A stretch of 64,000 nt of DNA from Intestinimonas massiliensis (ex Afouda et al. 2020) (GCF_001244995.1 NZ_LN869528.1:136773-200772); one strand, 5' to 3'; positions 56,810 to 64,000 are shown, numbered from the stretch's first letter. Numbers and translations are program-made. Notes: generated from the letters alone by a model not told the origin.

Positions 56810-56921
56810 CCCCTTGCAAAACGCTTTTCAATCTGATAAAATGAACCTGGTTTTTAGAGCAGAACCAAGGGCCTGTGCGTCGATGCCAGTCGGCGCGTGG
56901 GCCCACTTTTTTTATGCTCAT
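56790..56921 (-). CDS. 43-residue basic peptide
   Basis: An ATG at 56921 with GGAGG 7 nt upstream. The product starts MSIKKVGPRADWHRRTGPWF, is strongly basic and ends LQGGGSGVF at TGA 56790. It overlaps the start of the gene at 56471-56809 by 20 nt, consistent with translational coupling. It is small, so a chance frame cannot be excluded. Confidence 0.45.
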   Translation of the reverse strand: MSIKKVGPRADWHRRTGPWFCSKNQVHFIRLKSVLQGGGSGVF

Positions 56922-56962
56922 GGGCTCGTCCTCCAAATTTCCAATGTTTGAGTTGGTTTGTC

Positions 56963-57412
56963 CTATGCGTGCTCCTGCGCATAGCGCAGGGCCATGGCGG
57001 CCTTCCCCAGTCCCTCCACCTCGGAGAGAATCTTATCGTATAGGGGCCTCTCCTCATTGTCGATTCGTCCGTCGGCCCCAATGGATAGGAGATCCTTGTC
57101 CCTATGCTTATCGGCAAAGGCATAGATCTGACTGAGAAGCTGCATGATTGCCTCTGACAGGGGCATCTCCGCCATCTCTGGGATGATGCGCCGGGCCAGC
57201 TCCGCGTTGGCCCGCAGGTGCTGTACGGCCAGGAAGCGGTTATCATAGAGGTCCACCATCCTGGACACGACTTCATCGGATGGGACCCGCTGCCCCTGCT
57301 CATAGGCTCGGATACTCTCAACGCAGATGCCAAGGGCCTCGGCTGCTCTTTCCTGGGTCAAACCGGCAGTCTTGCGCGCAGCTTGATAGATATTCCGGTA
57401 GTTGTCGTACAT
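56963..57412 (-). CDS. XRE-family regulator with C-terminal helical domain
   Basis: A 149-residue protein. HTH at residues 5-60 (IYQAARKTAGLTQERAAEAL, VESIRAYEQGQRVPSDEVV), then a helical part (NAELARRIIPEMAEMPLSEA). This layout is frequent in early phage operons as a secondary transcription regulator. The AGGAGG-like site (TGGGAGGAACAATTACC upstream) fits the ATG at 57412. Confidence 0.82.
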   Translation of the reverse strand: MYDNYRNIYQAARKTAGLTQERAAEALGICVESIRAYEQGQRVPSDEVVSRMVDLYDNRFLAVQHLRANAELARRIIPEMAEMPLSEAIMQLLSQIYAFADKHRDKDLLSIGADGRIDNEERPLYDKILSEVEGLGKAAMALRYAQEHA

Positions 57413-57448
57413 GGTAATTGTTCCTCCCGGCGGGTATAATGATGGTAG

Positions 57449-57646
57449 TCAACAGGCTTCCACGTCGTCCATCAGCGTAATGGTGCCGTCTTGCTGACAG
57501 ATGATCAGGGCCGTCTTGCCGTCCCGGTACGTAATGCGGACTGCATTGCAGGTCAGCGTATCCACCTGCCGCAGGCTCTGGGGCGGGACCTGTCGCTCCA
57601 GCCATTTCTTGATGTTGTTCTGTTCCGTAGTGCTCGGCATAAACAT
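57449..57646 (-). CDS. small hypothetical phage protein
   Basis: A 65-residue protein from ATG 57646 (MFMPSTTEQNNIKKWLERQV; ITYRDGKTALIICQQDGTIT). GGAGGAGAAC lies just upstream. The C-terminal half is a short beta hairpin. It probably functions in early infection; nothing more is visible. Confidence 0.6.
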   Translation of the reverse strand: MFMPSTTEQNNIKKWLERQVPPQSLRQVDTLTCNAVRITYRDGKTALIICQQDGTITLMDDVEAC

Positions 57647-57662
57647 AAGGTTCTCCTCCAGA

Positions 57663-57752
57663 TCATGATAAGAAATACTCCACCCACTGCGGCAGGCCCA
57701 GGCAAAGCAGGACCATGCCCCCAAGCAGCAGGCTGTCCCGGATGCGGGTCAT
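57663..57752 (-). CDS. 29-residue transmembrane peptide
   Basis: ATG at 57752, overlapping the upstream stop (ATGA), with AAAGGAGG 10 nt upstream. The peptide is a short basic start (MTRIRDS), a hydrophobic helix (LLLGGMVLLCLGLPQWV) and EYFLS. Coupling and ribosome site support expression. Its function is unknown. Confidence 0.5.
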   Translation of the reverse strand: MTRIRDSLLLGGMVLLCLGLPQWVEYFLS

Positions 57753-58036
57753 GCGCGCATCGCCTCCTTTACTGCCTCGCAGATTGCCTCGAACGGGATC
57801 AGTAGCCCGCCCTCTCTTTTGTACCGGACCAGTCCGCCCGGGCTGATATTAAATGTGTACCTGGACTCCCCTTCAACGGACATCCCGAAGGGGGCCCTCT
57901 GCTCCCGCAATGCCAGGCGGAGCGCCATCTCCGTCCAGCCGATGTATCTGGCCGCCACGGCCAGGGGTACGTTATCATAGGACAGAATTTCTTCATCCGT
58001 CGGGGCGGGTGGCTTTGGGTGTATTCTGCGGTTCAA
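57749..58036 (-). CDS. small helix-turn-helix-like early protein
   Basis: A 95-residue protein (DEEILSYDNVPLAVAARYIG; MALRLALREQRAPFGMSVEG; TFNISPGGLVRYKREGGLLI). PLAVAARYIGWTEMALRLALREQ is a helix-turn-helix-like stretch and YTFNISPGGLVRYK a beta wing, as in excisionase-type or HTH_17 regulators. It may control early genes. It ends with ATGA, coupled to the next small peptide. Confidence 0.65.
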   Translation of the reverse strand: MNRRIHPKPPAPTDEEILSYDNVPLAVAARYIGWTEMALRLALREQRAPFGMSVEGESRYTFNISPGGLVRYKREGGLLIPFEAICEAVKEAMRA

Positions 58037-58135
58037 GATTTACGCCCCCTTCCTCTTAAAAGTGCGTTCTATCGGACAGGTAATGAGATTTTCCGTAAGC
58101 CCGCCTCCTTTCAGCTCGCGGCCAGATCGGCCTGG

Positions 58136-58164
58136 TTGCCTCCCGCCCCGCCCTGTGGTAAGAT
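58136..58164 (+). promoter_or_regulatory. plus-strand promoter in the early region
   Basis: TTGCCT (58136-58141), 17-bp spacer, TAAGAT (58159-58164), followed by GGAGG and the ATG at 58190. Confidence 0.6.
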
Positions 58165-58189
58165 GTGGGCGGAGAAAGGAGGTGGTTTC

Positions 58190-58357
58190 ATGATTGACAT
58201 TGATGGACTGCGCAAAGCAATCCGGGTATTTGAAATTGACTCCATGCCTCATTCATGGAGCGCCAGCAATCCTGCGAGTATCGGTGATATAAATAAGCTG
58301 CGAGATAGTATCAAAGCCGTACTCAGTGCATTTGTTGATGAACTTGAGAAAAAATAG
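58190..58357 (+). CDS. small acidic plus-strand protein (moron-like)
   Basis: A 55-residue protein from ATG 58190 (AAAGGAGG upstream): MIDIDGLRKAIRVFEIDSMP, then DINKLRDSIKAVLSAFVDEL. It has its own promoter and terminator and runs against its neighbours, so it can be expressed in the lysogen. The function is unknown. Confidence 0.6.
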   Translation: MIDIDGLRKAIRVFEIDSMPHSWSASNPASIGDINKLRDSIKAVLSAFVDELEKK

Positions 58358-58361
58358 CATA

Positions 58362-58391
58362 GGCGCCGTCAGTTACTGCTGGCGGCCTCCT
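58362..58391 (+). terminator. terminator of the small plus-strand gene
   Basis: GCCGTCAG and CTGGCGGC pair around a short loop (one G-T pair), followed by CTCCTTTTT. It overlaps the end of the convergent gene at 58369. Confidence 0.7.
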
Positions 58392-58530
58392 TTTTACAAA
58401 ACTCAATCATCCCGAGGTTGTTTAATCTGCTGTAACACTGATATATGGTTTCCTGTGCCTTGGTCAGCTCTTCCAGAATTTCCTTTAGCTCTTTATCATC
58501 TACTTTGATTGATACGGAATAGACGTTCAT
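58369..58530 (-). CDS. 53-residue helical protein in the early region
   Basis: ATG at 58530 with AAGGAG 9 nt upstream. Sequence MNVYSVSIKVDDKELKEILE, then ELTKAQETIYQCYSRLNNLG, ending KKEAASSN. A beta strand and coiled helices. It is the first gene downstream of the Cro-like regulator on the same strand. No family recognised. Confidence 0.6.
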   Translation of the reverse strand: MNVYSVSIKVDDKELKEILEELTKAQETIYQCYSRLNNLGMIEFCKKEAASSN

Positions 58531-58545
58531 CGGTGCTTTCTCCTT

Positions 58546-58776
58546 TCAGCTCGCGGCCTGATCGGCCTGGGGTCCGGGTGGTTCCCGGCCATAGAGGGCA
58601 TCAATCGTGCAGCCCAATACGTCAGCAATCTGAGGGATCATTGCCCCCGTTGGCATTACAGTCCCAGATTCCCACATAGCTACGGTCGATTGGGTAACTC
58701 CCAGTTGTTTGGCCAGCTCCGTTTGTGTCAATTCATTTTTGGTTCGAATTGATTTAAGCCCTTTCATTTTATTCAC
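58546..58776 (-). CDS. Cro-like XRE regulator
   Basis: A 76-residue HTH protein (KGLKSIRTKNELTQTELAKQ, VTQSTVAMWESGTVMPTGAM, ADVLGCTIDALYG). It is the first gene of the early, minus-strand operon, divergent from the repressor at 58920, the position of a lytic switch protein. Operator-like repeats at 58787-58851 lie between. Confidence 0.9.
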   Translation of the reverse strand: MNKMKGLKSIRTKNELTQTELAKQLGVTQSTVAMWESGTVMPTGAMIPQIADVLGCTIDALYGREPPGPQADQAAS

Positions 58777-58786
58777 CTCTCTTATT

Positions 58787-58851
58787 TCAAGAATCTTGAT
58801 ATTACAGTTTTATATTATATCAAGCATCTTTATATGTCAAGCATTTTTATT
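58787..58851. promoter_or_regulatory. immunity operators and early promoter
   Basis: The 15-bp repeats TCAAGAATCTTGATA (58787-58801), TCAAGCATCTTTATA (58820-58834) and TCAAGCATTTTTATT (58837-58851) lie between the two HTH genes; CTTGAAATA at 58858-58866 is an inverted copy. On the minus strand TTGACA (58835-58840) and TATAAT/TAATAT near 58812-58819 overlap the second repeat, so repressor binding would block the early promoter. Confidence 0.7.
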
Positions 58852-58919
58852 GATTTTCTTGAAATACTCTTTTCAGCAGTATGCTGATACGCTATGATGC
58901 TATCAAGGTGGTTGATATT

Positions 58920-59276
58920 ATGAACCGTATTAAGGTGCTTCGGCTAGAACGCAATATAAAACAGGTTGATTTGGCCAAAGCTGTATCAGTCAGTCAGGCC
59001 GCACTCTCAGGGTATGAGACCGGCAAGTACGAGCCTGACTTCGATACGCTTAAACGGATAGCAGAATATTTTGACGTCTCCATTGATTACCTCTTAGGAG
59101 GTAAATTGGATTCAAGGGCTAATGCATCAGCCACCGAGGATGATATCAAAGCCGCCTTCTGGGGCGGAGACAGAGACCTCTCCGCAGAAGATATGGATGC
59201 CATGTGGGCCGACGTAAAGAACTTTGCCGCTTTTGTGGCCCAGAGAAAAAAGCAGGAGAAAAGACGGGATGAATGA
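58920..59276 (+). CDS. CI-type phage repressor (HTH_3), short form
   Basis: A 118-residue repressor: HTH (MNRIKVLRLERNIKQVDLAK, VSQAALSGYETGKYEPDFDT, IAEYFDVSIDYLLGG), then a variable linker and helical tail. There is no S24 autoprotease; the neighbour at 59269 is an ImmA-type peptidase, so control is probably by ImmA-like cleavage rather than RecA-driven self-cleavage. I chose the ATG at 58920 (AAGGTGG upstream). Confidence 0.9.
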   Translation: MNRIKVLRLERNIKQVDLAKAVSVSQAALSGYETGKYEPDFDTLKRIAEYFDVSIDYLLGGKLDSRANASATEDDIKAAFWGGDRDLSAEDMDAMWADVKNFAAFVAQRKKQEKRRDE

Positions 59277-59685
59277 TATCATCGATCTCTACGACTATGC
59301 CGGGCAGCATGGGATCTGGGTTTACTGGTTTACGATGGAGAGCGCCGAGTCTCTCTCCATGGTTGCCCCGGATGGAGATTGCTATATCGCTATGGATCCT
59401 TGGTACTTGAGCACGCTGGCGGAGGAAAAAGTCAAGCTTGGGCATGAGCTTGGCCACTGTTCGACCGGCAGCTTTTACAATGAAGATGCCGCTTTGGATG
59501 TCCGGCAGAAGCATGAGAACCGGGCCAATCAATGGGCATATCAAAAGCTCGTCCCTGAGGACGAGCTGATGCGGGCTGTTCTCCACGGATATCGTGAGCC
59601 GTGGGAGCTGGCCGAGTATTTTGATGTTACCGAGCCTTTCATGCGGGGCGCGATAGAATACTACCACAGGAAGGCCGGAGCATAA
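59269..59685 (+). CDS. ImmA/IrrE metallopeptidase
   Basis: A 138-residue zinc peptidase with LGHELGHCSTGSF (HExxH at about residues 62-66) and a later ENRANQWAYQKLVP (third zinc ligand Glu/Asn region), as in ImmA, which cleaves the ICEBs1 repressor. It overlaps the repressor gene by 8 nt, so the two form an inducible switch. Confidence 0.9.
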   Translation: MNDIIDLYDYAGQHGIWVYWFTMESAESLSMVAPDGDCYIAMDPWYLSTLAEEKVKLGHELGHCSTGSFYNEDAALDVRQKHENRANQWAYQKLVPEDELMRAVLHGYREPWELAEYFDVTEPFMRGAIEYYHRKAGA

Positions 59686-59723
59686 ATCTGTGTCTATTAG
59701 ACACGACTGAAGAAGGGATTGCG

Positions 59724-60323
59724 ATGAAGAGAACAATTTTGACCTTACTCACGACCCTGCTCTTGCTGCTCTGCTCATGTGAATCATCTGCAAACCAATC
59801 TACCGAACCAACCACACCCACACCTACCCAAGGCCTCGTATCTCCGTCAGCATCGCAACCGCTTGACGACAGAGGTATTCCAGGAATGAGCGCAACTACC
59901 ATTAGACTATTACTTGAGTCATCATTTGGCGTTCCATGGACAAACGAAAATATAAAGACTGATGAAGCTGCTGCGTATTGTTACGCCTCTTGCTCCAGTT
60001 CTGGATCCAATAATGATGATGTGACATATGACTACTCTATTTCGATAGATGAAGATGGAGAGATTATCGGTGCGTCATTCGGCATTTCTGGGGCTGTTTC
60101 TACCTCCGCACAAAAACTAAACCAATCTGCAGATTTGTACTTTTACGCAATTTCCATTTTGCCCTATGATACAGCCGACGAAGAAACTTTGACCGCCTGG
60201 TTTGAGGACAGTCTCCCAAACGCATCTAATGAGGGCATTTCCACAACTGTCGGAGATGCCACGTATACCCTCTACGGAATTCCAGGTAATACTTATTGGC
60301 TTGACATCAGCAAAGCGACTTAA
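59724..60323 (+). CDS. putative lipoprotein, lysogenic cargo
   Basis: A 199-residue protein with a lipoprotein signal peptide (ILTLLTTLLLLLCSCESSAN), a Thr/Pro-rich linker (STEPTTPTPTQG) and a globular acidic domain (DEAAAYCYASCSSSGSNNDD...ISIDEDGEIIGASFGISG). It should be exported and anchored outside. Its lower GC content and its position inside the immunity region suggest recent acquisition. Its 3' end runs into the repressor-domain fragment at 60318. Function unknown. Confidence 0.75.
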   Translation: MKRTILTLLTTLLLLLCSCESSANQSTEPTTPTPTQGLVSPSASQPLDDRGIPGMSATTIRLLLESSFGVPWTNENIKTDEAAAYCYASCSSSGSNNDDVTYDYSISIDEDGEIIGASFGISGAVSTSAQKLNQSADLYFYAISILPYDTADEETLTAWFEDSLPNASNEGISTTVGDATYTLYGIPGNTYWLDISKAT

Positions 60324-60582
60324 CCAAAGCATTAAACCGCCCATGCGTGAAGGTGATGTGGTTATCGTTCGCAAGCAGGATACCGCCGAGACAGGAGACA
60401 TCGTAGTCGTCTTGATTAACGGAGATAGCGCCACGGTAAAGCGCATAAAAAAAGAGCCGACCGGAATCACACTGATTCCAAACAACCCTGCTTATGATCC
60501 TATGTATTATTCCAGCCACGACATTGAGACCCTACCCGTCCGCATCCTTGGAAAAGTGGTCGAGCTTCGGGCAAAATTCTAG
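60318..60582 (+). pseudogene. S24/LexA-type repressor C-terminal domain fragment
   Basis: The frame LNQSIKPPMREGDVVIVRKQ, DIVVVLINGDSATVKRIKKE and LPVRILGKVVELR is the autoprotease half of a LexA/CI-type repressor. The catalytic serine is likely that in QSIKPPM (normally GDSMxP), and the lysine that in ATVKRI. No helix-turn-helix, cleavage site or proper start remains; a good ATG (60343) has no ribosome site. It reads as a remnant left when the lipoprotein gene replaced the front part. Confidence 0.75.
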
Positions 60583-60616
60583 GACAACACCGCACAGAAA
60601 ATAGGAGGGAAGTATT

Positions 60617-61315
60617 ATGTCGCTAACAAAATGTCCAGAATGTCAGCAAGAGATTTCCGATCAAGCAAAAAGTTGTCCTCATTGTGGATATCCCATTGAT
60701 AATGCCATCCCTATTGTAGATGCGAGTGAAGCATCGTCAGCCCCCGTGTCCGATAATGAGCCCTCCAACCAGTCAGAAACTTCGAGCGTAAAGAATACAA
60801 CCTCGCATAAAAAAATGTTGGGCATCGCTCTTGCTCTTGTCGTTGCCATTGGATTTTTTATTTACCTGAACGGGGCAAAAGTCACGGCTTCCAATTTGAA
60901 CACGGATGCTTTTTATTCTTCTGATTTGGGTATAGGGGTACGGCTCGGCCAGTCCAAATCGCAGGTGGACAAACTCCTGGGGGCGCCCATTCCTCAATAC
61001 GATTACTATCTATATGAAGGCTATTTGTGTGTTACTTACGAGAATGGTAAAGTAGACTCGCTTTCCATTGAATACCCAAACGATCGCTGGGAAACCTACG
61101 GGGGAATCAATATCGATTCTACTGCTGAAGATCTGGTACAAATACTCGGAGAACCAATACAAAAACAAGATGACGGGGAAAAATGGTTTTATCAACGCAG
61201 GAACCACGCTATTGGGTTTTCTGTCCGCTCCAATGGAATGAACTATATTTACATATATGACTTACATGGACAGCGCCTGCTCACGCAAGACGAAATAGAT
61301 GCCATGGATCAATAA
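60617..61315 (+). CDS. zinc-ribbon membrane protein with SmpA/OmlA-like domain
   Basis: A 232-residue protein. N-terminal zinc ribbon (KCPECQQEISDQAKSCPHCG), Ser-rich linker, one transmembrane helix (MLGIALALVVAIGFFIYLNG, about residues 68-88), then an extracellular domain with GIGVRLGQSKSQVDKLLGAP and NIDSTAEDLVQILGEPIQKQ, resembling paired SmpA/OmlA-type repeats. AGGAGG precedes the ATG. Lysogenic cargo of unknown function. Confidence 0.75.
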   Translation: MSLTKCPECQQEISDQAKSCPHCGYPIDNAIPIVDASEASSAPVSDNEPSNQSETSSVKNTTSHKKMLGIALALVVAIGFFIYLNGAKVTASNLNTDAFYSSDLGIGVRLGQSKSQVDKLLGAPIPQYDYYLYEGYLCVTYENGKVDSLSIEYPNDRWETYGGINIDSTAEDLVQILGEPIQKQDDGEKWFYQRRNHAIGFSVRSNGMNYIYIYDLHGQRLLTQDEIDAMDQ

Positions 61316-61398
61316 AAAAGGCCGGAGCCAGTGGCCGCCGAGCCGCTGGGAGAATTTCCTGGGGTGGTAGCGCCGCCAGCAAAGGAAGGAGCATGGGC

Positions 61399-61701
61399 AT
61401 GCTAGAAGAAAAGGATCTACAGGCAATCGCGCAGTTGATGCAGGATATGAAAAAAGAAATCATAGGCGAGACCAATGAACTGCTGGCCCAGCAGAAGCGG
61501 GAGATCATGCAGGAGGTAGGCGTTCTGATCGAGAACGAGGTCACGCCAAAGTTCAACCTGCTAGCCGAGGGGCAGGAGGAAATTCTACGCCGGATGCCCA
61601 GCGAGGAGGATATGGATATCATCGACGGTCGGCTGACCGCCCTGGAGGCATCTGTGCGGAAACTCAACCGGGAAGTGGCCCAGCTCAAAAAAGTGCAATA
61701 A
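61399..61701 (+). CDS. coiled-coil protein next to the integrase
   Basis: About 100 residues from ATG 61399 (GGAAGGAG 8 nt upstream; the ATG at 61393 is too close). It is almost wholly heptad-repeat (LQAIAQLMQDMKKEIIGETN; DGRLTALEASVRKLNREVAQ). Such coiled-coil proteins are frequent upstream of the integrase in Oscillospiraceae prophages; function unknown. Confidence 0.65.
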   Translation: MLEEKDLQAIAQLMQDMKKEIIGETNELLAQQKREIMQEVGVLIENEVTPKFNLLAEGQEEILRRMPSEEDMDIIDGRLTALEASVRKLNREVAQLKKVQ

Positions 61702-61804
61702 AAAACCGCCCCCGGCGCTACCAACACCAGGGACGGCGGAAAAGGGGTGAATAGCTTGAGGCCCATTCACCCTTCTATTTTATCGGAATAGGAGGAATCT
61801 GTCA

Positions 61805-62839
61805 ATGAGAAGAGCGAACGGCACTGGGTCCATCGTGAATCTGGGTCCCAACCGTCGGCGGCCTTATGCCGTCCGGGTGTCCTATCTGGCCCGACCGGGC
61901 CTGTGGAAACAGCGGTATCTGTCTTATCACCGCACCAGCCGCGAGGCTCAGGACGCACTGGAGGCCTACAACCGCCAAGAAGTCAAGCCTAGGGTTGCGC
62001 CAGTAACGCTGCAGGAGGTCTATGGCCAGTGGTCGGCCCGGAAGTATACCCGTGTCGGCTCGGCATCTGTGGTCTCTTACCGGGCCTCCTGGGCGCGCCT
62101 TGCCTCCCTGGCCGAACGGCCCATGGACCGGATCACGGTGGACGACCTCCAGCAGATCATTGACGATGATGAGGCTAACGGTATGTCCAAATCGTCCATC
62201 ACGAACGACAAGATCCTGATGAAGGCGCTCTACAAATTTGCTATGGAGCGTGACATCGTGCGGAAGGACTGTTCCGCATTCGTGGAGCTTCCCGCCGTGG
62301 GGGAAAAACGAGAAAAGGGGGCCTTTGACGAGCAGCAGATCCAGAAGCTGAAATCCCTGGCGGAGTCTGGTTTCCCGTGGGCCGACGCGGTGCTGATGCT
62401 CTGTTATACGGGCTTTCGGATTACCGAATTTCTGACCCTGACCCCTGCGGCCTACCACGCCGAGGGCGGGTATCTCCAGGGCGGGTTGAAGACCAAGGCA
62501 GGGCGTGATCGCATCGTCCCCGTTCACCCGCAGATCAAGCCATATTTGGATCAGTGGCTTTCCAAGGGAGCGGGCACCATTATATGCAGAGCCAATGGCC
62601 GCCCGGTACCTTCAAAATGGTTCCGCGAAAAAGTCTTTCCGGCAGTCGTCCATGAACTTGGCGCGGATGGCGCCACCCCGCATTGGTGCAGGCATACGGC
62701 AGCCTCCCGTATGAAGGTAGCAGGCGTAGACGAGCTAGCAGTGAAGCGCATCCTCGGTCATGCAGACAAGGACGTAACGGAACACTACACGCACACTGAT
62801 ATCGACTTTCTGTCGAAGGAAATTCGGAAGGTTTTGTAA
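61805..62839 (+). CDS. int: tyrosine integrase of the prophage
   Basis: A 344-residue phage integrase. Arm-binding N-terminus (MRRANGTGSIVNLGPNRRRP), SAM-like core-binding domain (VTLQEVYGQWSARKYTRVGS), and catalytic domain with CYTGFRITEFLTLTP (Arg), GLKTKAGRDR (Lys), HWCRHTAAS (His-x-x-Arg), RILGHADKDVTEHYTH (His, Tyr nucleophile). It integrates the phage at the ppa end. It is the last gene before the right boundary. Confidence 0.95.
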   Translation: MRRANGTGSIVNLGPNRRRPYAVRVSYLARPGLWKQRYLSYHRTSREAQDALEAYNRQEVKPRVAPVTLQEVYGQWSARKYTRVGSASVVSYRASWARLASLAERPMDRITVDDLQQIIDDDEANGMSKSSITNDKILMKALYKFAMERDIVRKDCSAFVELPAVGEKREKGAFDEQQIQKLKSLAESGFPWADAVLMLCYTGFRITEFLTLTPAAYHAEGGYLQGGLKTKAGRDRIVPVHPQIKPYLDQWLSKGAGTIICRANGRPVPSKWFREKVFPAVVHELGADGATPHWCRHTAASRMKVAGVDELAVKRILGHADKDVTEHYTHTDIDFLSKEIRKVL

Positions 62840-63051
62840 CTAGTTTTCCAAACATGTGCAAAATTACAATTTAGAAAATGTTTTTAATTTGTCTCATTTT
62901 AAGAATAAATGGGTATTATTTTTAAATATATGTTTGACGGCAACTAAAAACTTTTAAGGAAACCTTAATACTTTTTTCGTTCCTTTCCAGCCCCTCCTAT
63001 GGTAAAATGAAGAAGCAACCTACAAGAAATCCTGAAAAAGGTGTGAATCGG
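62840..63051. other. AT-rich right end of the prophage and host promoter region
   Basis: TTGTAACTAGT at 62834-62844 overlaps the int stop and recurs at 19913-19923. The attR candidate TTTAAGGAAACC lies at 62953-62964. The 62845-62950 portion is very AT-rich (attP arm-like). After the att core, TTAATACTTTTTTCG and the glf promoter region follow. No gene. Confidence 0.55.
62953..62964. other. candidate attR core of the prophage
   Basis: An exact copy of TTTAAGGAAACC (also at 19838-19849), here within a small palindrome TTAAGG-AAA-CCTTAA followed by TACTTTTTTC. Confidence 0.55.
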
Positions 63052-64000
63052 ATGGAGAATTCCTTTGACTGTCTGATCATCGGTGCGGGTTACGCCGGGG
63101 CCGTGGCGGCCCGGGAGCTGGCCGAGCGGGGCGGCCGGCGGGTGCTGGTGCTGGAGCGCCGGGACCACATCGGCGGCAACGCCTACGACTGCCCCGACGC
63201 CCACGGCGTGCTCATTCATCAATACGGCCCCCATATCTTCCATACCTCCAACAAACGGGTCTTCGACTGGCTCTCCCGGTTCACCGGCTGGCGGCGTTAT
63301 CAGCACCGGGTCATCGCGAATCTGCCCCGGGACAACCCGGAGGTGGTCCCGGCCCGCAAGAAGTCCGACGGCCGCTTTTGCTTTCCGGTGCCCTTCAACC
63401 TGGATTCCCTGGAAAATGCCTTCGGCGCCCAGGATGGCAAACGGCTGGGGCAGAAGCTTCTGGACGCCTACCCCGCCCAGAGCCAGGTGACGATTCTGGA
63501 GCTGCGGCAGAACCCCGACCCGGAGATCGCCGCCATTGCGGAATACGTGTACGAGCACGTCTTCGTCCACTACACCATGAAGCAGTGGGGCCAGACCCCC
63601 GAGGAGATCGACCCGGCCACCACCGCCCGTGTGCCGGTGCGCCTCTCACGGGACGACCGGTACTTCCAGGACGCCTACCAGGGGATGCCCTTGGAGGGCT
63701 ACACGCCCATGTTCCAAAAAATCCTGGACCACCCCAACATCACCGTGGAGCTGGGCGTGGAGGCCCGCGACCGGGTGAAGCTGGAGGGCGGAACAGTCAC
63801 CCTGGACGGCGCGCCCTTTACCGGCGCGGTCATCTTCACCGGACAGGCCGACGAGCTCTTCGGCTTCCGGTTTGGGCAGCTTCCCTACCGCACCCTGGAC
63901 TTCCGGTTTGAGACCTACGAGAAGCAGTTCTACCAGACTCACGGTACGGTAAACTACACAGTGGACCAGGACTACACCCGCATCACCGAGTTCAAGCACC
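63052..64000 (+). CDS. glf: UDP-galactopyranose mutase (partial, runs off the window)
   Basis: The first 316 or so residues of a flavoenzyme that converts UDP-galactopyranose to UDP-galactofuranose for cell-surface polysaccharides. FDCLIIGAGYAGAVAARELA is the FAD-binding Rossmann motif, RDHIGGNAYD and YGPHIFHTSNKRVFDWLSRF are the conserved substrate/FAD loops, and VHYTMKQWGQTPEEIDP and TVNYTVDQDYTRITEFKH follow the family. AAAGGTG lies 8 nt before the ATG. It continues past 64000. Host gene flanking the prophage. Confidence 0.93.
   Translation, partial: MENSFDCLIIGAGYAGAVAARELAERGGRRVLVLERRDHIGGNAYDCPDAHGVLIHQYGPHIFHTSNKRVFDWLSRFTGWRRYQHRVIANLPRDNPEVVPARKKSDGRFCFPVPFNLDSLENAFGAQDGKRLGQKLLDAYPAQSQVTILELRQNPDPEIAAIAEYVYEHVFVHYTMKQWGQTPEEIDPATTARVPVRLSRDDRYFQDAYQGMPLEGYTPMFQKILDHPNITVELGVEARDRVKLEGGTVTLDGAPFTGAVIFTGQADELFGFRFGQLPYRTLDFRFETYEKQFYQTHGTVNYTVDQDYTRITEFKH

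Larger units (their letters stand above)
19838..62964. mobile_element. complete contractile-tail prophage, about 43 kb
   Basis: A full set of modules is present: tyrosine integrase (61805), immunity region, replication genes, terminases, portal, protease, HK97-type capsid, sheath and tube, tape measure, baseplate J, fibres, holin and lysin. Late genes run on the minus strand towards the left end. A sheath and baseplate J make it myovirus-like, close to the PBSX/Xkd tail plan. Ends are taken from the 12-bp direct repeat. Most genes look intact; a repressor-domain fragment at 60318 is the main damage. Confidence 0.85.

Overview
The window reads as a piece of a high-GC gut Firmicute chromosome, probably Oscillospiraceae (Flavonifractor/Pseudoflavonifractor-like). 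This rests on Gram-positive Shine-Dalgarno sequences, a SpoVK-type AAA+ ATPase, a reverse rubrerythrin with rubredoxin, and XkdK/XkdN-type phage genes. No 16S rRNA or other species marker is present, so the taxon is an inference. I found no tRNA, rRNA or CRISPR array.

Layout. (1) 1-2.33 kb: the end of a prophage or phage remnant, with a serine recombinase, a DUF4376-type tail protein and a small membrane protein. It abuts the 3' half of a tyrosine integrase (2417-3097). (2) 2.4-15.3 kb: a lower-GC mobile island. It holds a WYL regulator with a partner gene of unknown function, a BglII/BstYI-like restriction enzyme with an MT-A70 methyltransferase, a compact tyrosine recombinase, a SprT-like protease, two small XRE regulators with readable operators, and several interrupted genes. 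(3) 15.3-19.85 kb: host genes, namely rubredoxin, rubrerythrin, an AAA+ ATPase, a Big_2 surface protein and inorganic pyrophosphatase. (4) about 19.84-62.96 kb: a complete contractile-tail (myovirus-type) prophage. (5) 63.05 kb to the end: host UDP-galactopyranose mutase, cut by the window edge.

The prophage runs from right to left. From the integrase end it has accessory genes (59.7-61.7 kb), an immunity switch (HTH repressor plus ImmA-type protease against a Cro-like HTH), small early genes, a replication module (organizer with internal iterons, DnaB helicase, DUF3102, PcfK/PcfJ-like), and a run of small zinc-binding or regulatory proteins with a HUH-type endonuclease. Then come HNH, ParB-like, small and large terminase, portal, ClpP-type protease, capsid, connectors, sheath, tube, frameshifted tail chaperones, tape measure, baseplate, fibres, and endolysin with holin. 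Candidate att repeats of 12 bp flank the element at the end of the pyrophosphatase gene.

The most notable find is a small module at 35.45-35.73 kb inside the tail operon. A 27-residue hydrophobic peptide gene faces a convergent RNA of about 90 nt. Both have near-consensus promoters, related 5' segments and a shared terminator, which is the layout of par/Fst-type type I toxin-antitoxin systems. Other points are lambda-like iterons inside the replication gene, a clean -1 frameshift site, plus-strand morons with their own promoters and terminators, and a cluster of mobile-element genes broken by early stop codons.
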